Assembly (NCBI RefSeq): GCF_025403485.1
Contig: NZ_CP099966.1
Span: forward strand, 1,426,001-1,490,000
DNA: 64,000 bases
DNA from: Chryseobacterium paludis
GTDB lineage: Bacteria > Bacteroidota > Bacteroidia > Flavobacteriales > Weeksellaceae
Direction of reading: 5' to 3'
A model generated the notes under the pieces. It saw only the letters and a list, made by a program, of their open reading frames with translations, did not search any database and was not told the origin of the DNA. The translations under genes and the position numbers were made by a program. Position 1 is the first letter of the stretch, and each line of letters starts with the position of its first letter. Positions 61,100 to 64,000 of this stretch are shown one piece after another.

Positions 61100-62227
61100 T
61101 TAGTGAGCGTGTTCTTCATGTCCATGCTCGTGTTCGTGCTCTGCAACAGCGATACCAATAAACAATGCTGACAATACTGTGAATATATAAGCTTGTAACG
61201 CAGCAACTAATAGTTCCAATACAGAAACGAATAATGCTAATGGTACAGATGCAAATCCTAAGAATGGAGATTTAAAAATAAAGATCAAAGATATAATCGC
61301 TAAGATCATAATGTGACCTGCAGTAATGTTAGCAAAAAGTCGCATCATTAAAGCGAAAGGCTTTGTAAAGATCCCGATGATTTCAATTGGAACCATAATT
61401 GGGTACAATAATAGAGGAACTGGTGGCATAAAAATATGCTTCCAATAGTCTTTATTAGCACTGAACAAAGTAATTAATAAAGTAATAACAGCTAAAACTG
61501 CAGTAATTGCGATGTTACCTGTAAGGTTCGATCCACCTGGAAAGAATGGAACTAATCCAAAAAGGTTATTAAACCAGATAAAGAAAAATGCGGTTAATAG
61601 GTAAGGCATATATCTTTTATATTTCACTGATCCAATATTTGGTATCGCTACTTCATCTCTGATAAATACGATTACAGGCTCCATTATTTTCCCAAAACCT
61701 TTTGGAAGCTGAGATTTTTTATAATTTCTCGCCATGCTGATAAATACAACCAACATAAAGATCACTGACAAGAACATTGATGCGGCATTCTTTGTAATTG
61801 ACAGATCGAAATAAACATCGCTTGATTTTTGTTTTCCACTTATTAAAGCAAACAAAGTTGCTTTTTGAATTCCTTTAGTAGAAACAACCTGTCCTTCTTC
61901 TAATGTATACCCATCGTGTTCATGACCATGAGCAATATTGCTTGAAAGGAAAGTATGCCATCCTTCATTATCCTTAATAATTATTGGCAATGGAACAGAA
62001 ACATGATGCTCTTCTCCATTATCATCTTTGGTAGTCCATAAATGCCATTCGTTAGAATCACCAATGTGTTCCATGATCATTTTGGTAGCATTAAAGCCCT
62101 TTTCTGCTTCTGTATGCTCTACTTTTTCAGCTGCCTTCTCACCTTCAGATTCATGTTGTGCATTAGCTAAACCACTAATAAACACAAATAAAAATGCGAA
62201 AAATAATGAAGAAATTTTTCTGTTCAT
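61100..62227 (-). CDS. atpB: ATP synthase a subunit
   Basis: The protein is 375 aa, longer than the roughly 270 aa of many bacteria, because of an N-terminal extension with a signal-peptide-like start (MNRKISSLFFAFLFVFISGLANA) and a Glu/His-rich periplasmic stretch, as in other Bacteroidota. The proton-channel Arg296 is in FALMMRLFANITAGH. The protein ends in a His/Glu-rich tail (EHEHEHGHEEHAH). It forms the two half-channels against the c ring. A good promoter lies directly upstream. Confidence 0.95.
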   Translation of the reverse strand: MNRKISSLFFAFLFVFISGLANAQHESEGEKAAEKVEHTEAEKGFNATKMIMEHIGDSNEWHLWTTKDDNGEEHHVSVPLPIIIKDNEGWHTFLSSNIAHGHEHDGYTLEEGQVVSTKGIQKATLFALISGKQKSSDVYFDLSITKNAASMFLSVIFMLVVFISMARNYKKSQLPKGFGKIMEPVIVFIRDEVAIPNIGSVKYKRYMPYLLTAFFFIWFNNLFGLVPFFPGGSNLTGNIAITAVLAVITLLITLFSANKDYWKHIFMPPVPLLLYPIMVPIEIIGIFTKPFALMMRLFANITAGHIMILAIISLIFIFKSPFLGFASVPLALFVSVLELLVAALQAYIFTVLSALFIGIAVAEHEHEHGHEEHAH

Positions 62228-62247
62228 ATCTCTTTTTTAATCGTGTG

Positions 62248-62278
62248 CAAATATATCGATTTTATTAAACTTTACCAA
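62248..62278 (-). promoter_or_regulatory. Promoter directly upstream of atpB
   Basis: The -7 element TATATTTG (minus strand, 62248-62255) has TTG at 62276-62278 with a 20-nt spacer, a full Bacteroidota promoter match, about 20 nt before atpB. Confidence 0.68.
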
Positions 62279-62309
62279 TATTAAAAATTGATTTTTATCA
62301 TCAAAAAAG

Positions 62310-62579
62310 TCAAGATTTGTTAATCAGTTTTATTATAGATAAATATATAAGGAAAGAAGCGATGATAAAGCAAATCACAATAAACAAAAAATCGGCTTTT
62401 GTTTTATCAATTATTAGTAAAGAAATAATAAGCCATACAACATCTTTGGAAAGGTTAACCACAAGAAATTTCATTCCTGCATCCGGTTTACCATACAAAT
62501 ATCTTTTAAACAGTATGTAGACTATACTGTTAAGGACTATTATTAAAAGTACAATAATGAGGCTATTCCAAATATTCAT
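62310..62579 (-). CDS. Small membrane protein at the head of the ATP synthase operon
   Basis: The protein is 89 aa with three hydrophobic segments, at about residues 5-24 (SLIIVLLIIVLNSIVYILF), 44-58 (VVWLIISLLII) and 65-84 (FLFIVICFIIASFLIYLSII). A KxYLYGKPDAGMK loop lies between the first two. Its place before atpB is that of AtpI-like or DUF6168-like proteins, but the sequence is not clearly either. A role in ATP synthase assembly is inferred from position only. Confidence 0.65.
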   Translation of the reverse strand: MNIWNSLIIVLLIIVLNSIVYILFKRYLYGKPDAGMKFLVVNLSKDVVWLIISLLIIDKTKADFLFIVICFIIASFLIYLSIIKLINKS

Positions 62580-62583
62580 TTTG

Positions 62584-62612
62584 CAAAAATATAATTATAA
62601 TTTATTAAGCAA
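62584..62612 (-). promoter_or_regulatory. Promoter of the 89-aa membrane-protein gene
   Basis: The -7 element TATTTTTG (minus strand, 62584-62591) has TTG at 62610-62612 with an 18-nt spacer. The -7 element ends 4 nt before the ATG, so transcripts would be nearly leaderless. Confidence 0.6.
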
Positions 62613-62657
62613 AATAAATCTCTGTCCTCTATATAATATATATTATTAAAAATTCCT

Positions 62658-62665
62658 TATTTTTG
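62658..62665 (+). promoter_or_regulatory. -7 element upstream of ffh
   Basis: TATTTTTG matches TAnnTTTG, 22 nt before the ATG at 62688. No TTG at proper spacing is evident. Confidence 0.6.
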
Positions 62666-62687
62666 CAGACTATAATTTACAATCAAT

Positions 62688-64000
62688 ATGTTTAATAGTT
62701 TACAGGATAAATTAGACAAAGCGCTTCATAATCTTTCCGGACGTGGAAAAATTACAGAAATCAATGTCGCGGAAACCGTAAAAGAAATTCGTAGAGCATT
62801 GGTAGATGCCGATGTTAATTATAAAGTAGCAAAAGATCTTACTAAAAGAGTTCAGGATAAAGCTTTAGGAGAGAATGTTCTTACTTCTCTTACCCCGGGG
62901 CAGTTGATGACTAAAATTGTTCATGACGAATTAGTCGACTTGATGGGTGGATCTCAGGAAGGCATTAATCTTTCTGGGAAACCTTCAGTAATTCTTATTG
63001 CGGGTCTTCAGGGTTCTGGTAAAACTACGTTTTCCGGGAAACTAGCTAATTATTTAAATACTAAAAAGAATAAAAAACCTTTATTGGTAGCATGTGACGT
63101 TTATCGTCCGGCTGCGATCGATCAGCTTAAAGTTTTAGGGGGTCAGATCGGAGTTCCTGTTTTCACAGAAGAAGGTTCTACAAACCCTTCTACAATTGCT
63201 GAAAATGCGATCAATTTTGCAAAAGCAAACGGCCACGATGTTGTAATCGTGGATACAGCAGGACGTTTGGCTATTGATGAGCAGATGATGAATGAGATCA
63301 AGTCTGTTCATTATTTCATCAAGCCTCAGGAAACATTATTTGTTGTTGACTCCATGACCGGTCAGGATGCCGTAAATACAGCAAAAGCATTTAATGAGGC
63401 TCTGAATTTTGATGGTGTTGTCCTTACCAAATTAGATGGTGATACAAGAGGGGGTGCTGCTTTAACGATCCGTTCTGTGGTTGAAAAACCAATCAAATTT
63501 ATTTCTACAGGAGAGAAAATGGAGGCTTTAGATCTTTTCTACCCGGAAAGGATGGCTGACAGAATCTTAGGAATGGGAGATGTTGTTTCCCTAGTTGAAA
63601 GAGCTCAGGAGCAATTTGATGAAGAAGAAGCTAAAAAACTTCATAAAAAAATTGCTAAAAATGAATTTGGTTTTGATGACTTCTTGAAGCAAATTAACCA
63701 GATCAAGAAGATGGGTAATATGAAAGATTTAATGGGGATGATTCCAGGAGTTGGAAAGGCAATTAAAGATGTTGAGATCAGCGACGATGCATTCAAACAT
63801 ATTGAGGCGATCATCTACTCTATGACTCCGGATGAAAGAAGAAGACCTTCTATTATTAATACACAGAGAAAACAAAGAATTGCCAGAGGTGCGGGAAGAA
63901 AGATTGAGGATGTAAACCAATTGATGAAGCAATTTGATCAAATGGGTAAAATGATGAAGATGATGCAAGGCCCTCAAGGAAAGCAGATGATGCAGATGAT
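62688..64000 (+). CDS. ffh: Signal recognition particle protein Ffh (3' end outside window)
   Basis: The frame opens with ATG at 62688 (MFNSLQDKLDKALHNLSGRG) and stays open to the end, 437 codons, nearly the full usual length. The N domain is followed by the G domain, with P-loop GLQGSGKTT at residues 106-114, VDTAGRL and TKLDGDTRGG. The M domain is Met-rich (GKMMKMMQGPQGKQMMQMM at the edge). This GTPase binds SRP RNA and signal sequences. It is divergent from the ATP synthase operon. Confidence 0.96.
   Translation, partial: MFNSLQDKLDKALHNLSGRGKITEINVAETVKEIRRALVDADVNYKVAKDLTKRVQDKALGENVLTSLTPGQLMTKIVHDELVDLMGGSQEGINLSGKPSVILIAGLQGSGKTTFSGKLANYLNTKKNKKPLLVACDVYRPAAIDQLKVLGGQIGVPVFTEEGSTNPSTIAENAINFAKANGHDVVIVDTAGRLAIDEQMMNEIKSVHYFIKPQETLFVVDSMTGQDAVNTAKAFNEALNFDGVVLTKLDGDTRGGAALTIRSVVEKPIKFISTGEKMEALDLFYPERMADRILGMGDVVSLVERAQEQFDEEEAKKLHKKIAKNEFGFDDFLKQINQIKKMGNMKDLMGMIPGVGKAIKDVEISDDAFKHIEAIIYSMTPDERRRPSIINTQRKQRIARGAGRKIEDVNQLMKQFDQMGKMMKMMQGPQGKQMMQM

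Noticed and set aside
1..64000. CRISPR array, tRNA, intact IS element or prophage
   Set aside because: No regularly spaced repeats, no cloverleaf-like sequences noticed, no transposase, integrase or phage structural cluster apart from the tssEF pair.

Overview
The window is chromosomal DNA of a low-GC Bacteroidota, most likely family Weeksellaceae and close to Chryseobacterium. I infer this from several signs. Four secreted proteins end in type IX secretion (T9SS) type A sorting domains. The recurrent promoter -7 element is TAnnTTTG, and Shine-Dalgarno sequences are rare. There is a tiny GG-leader bacteriocin-like peptide of a kind common in Chryseobacterium. The ATP synthase genes are in the Bacteroidota arrangement, with no atpD/atpC next to atpBEFHAG. 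The remaining gene families (UMF1-type transporter, DUF4199, DUF4286, DUF4920, GxxExxY remnant, T6SSiii-type baseplate genes) fit the same group. No tRNA, rRNA, CRISPR array, prophage or intact insertion sequence was seen.

Layout. 1-8 kb: a partial DUF4199 membrane protein, the SRP RNA gene, a metallo-beta-lactamase-fold hydrolase, an SRPBCC protein, menA and menB of menaquinone synthesis, a TPR protein and gyrA. 8-11 kb: small genes, including two mini-lipoproteins, an acetyltransferase, a DUF421 protein and the GG-leader peptide. 11-16.3 kb: uvrA, then a Crp-family regulator followed by a DJ-1/PfpI protein and a small monooxygenase. 16.3-18.7 kb: a lone tssF-tssE baseplate pair. 18.9-22.1 kb: an amino-acid permease, a DUF4920 protein and an M14-type carboxypeptidase. 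22.1-22.95 kb: the longest gene-free stretch, with DnaA-box-like words and a triple operator-like repeat before an XRE regulator. 23.7-27 kb: proline dehydrogenase, a UbiA-family prenyltransferase and a GHMP (mevalonate-type) kinase. 27-35.5 kb: a secreted metalloprotease, a UMF1-family transporter, nitroreductase and SDR, a second Crp regulator, thiolase and small membrane or secreted proteins. 35.6-38 kb: an ECF sigma factor, an anti-sigma-like protein and an outer-membrane protein. 38-45.4 kb: a nucleoside transporter, a bifunctional nuclease, etfA/etfB, an SDR and two T9SS cargo proteins. 45.6-51.6 kb: a dipeptidase, a lipoprotein, a THUMP-like methyltransferase, a decayed GxxExxY element, DinB, an orphan methylmalonyl-CoA mutase small subunit, FtsB/DivIC and udk. 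51.7-57.1 kb: an M36-like protease, clpS, a CNNM/CorC protein and a carboxylesterase. 57.1-62.6 kb: atpG-A-H-F-E-B plus a small membrane gene. 62.7 kb to the end: ffh, running off the edge.

Nearly all genes lie on the minus strand. Transcription units are compact and most end in clear hairpin plus T-run terminators, several shared by convergent genes. The SRP RNA and its protein partner Ffh sit at opposite ends of the window. The most interesting loci are the GxxExxY remnant inside inverted repeats that overlap a methyltransferase start, the GG-leader peptide, the atpE/atpF spacer hairpin, the repeat-rich XRE control region, and the isolated tssEF pair. Everything here was read by eye; no database search or computation was run.
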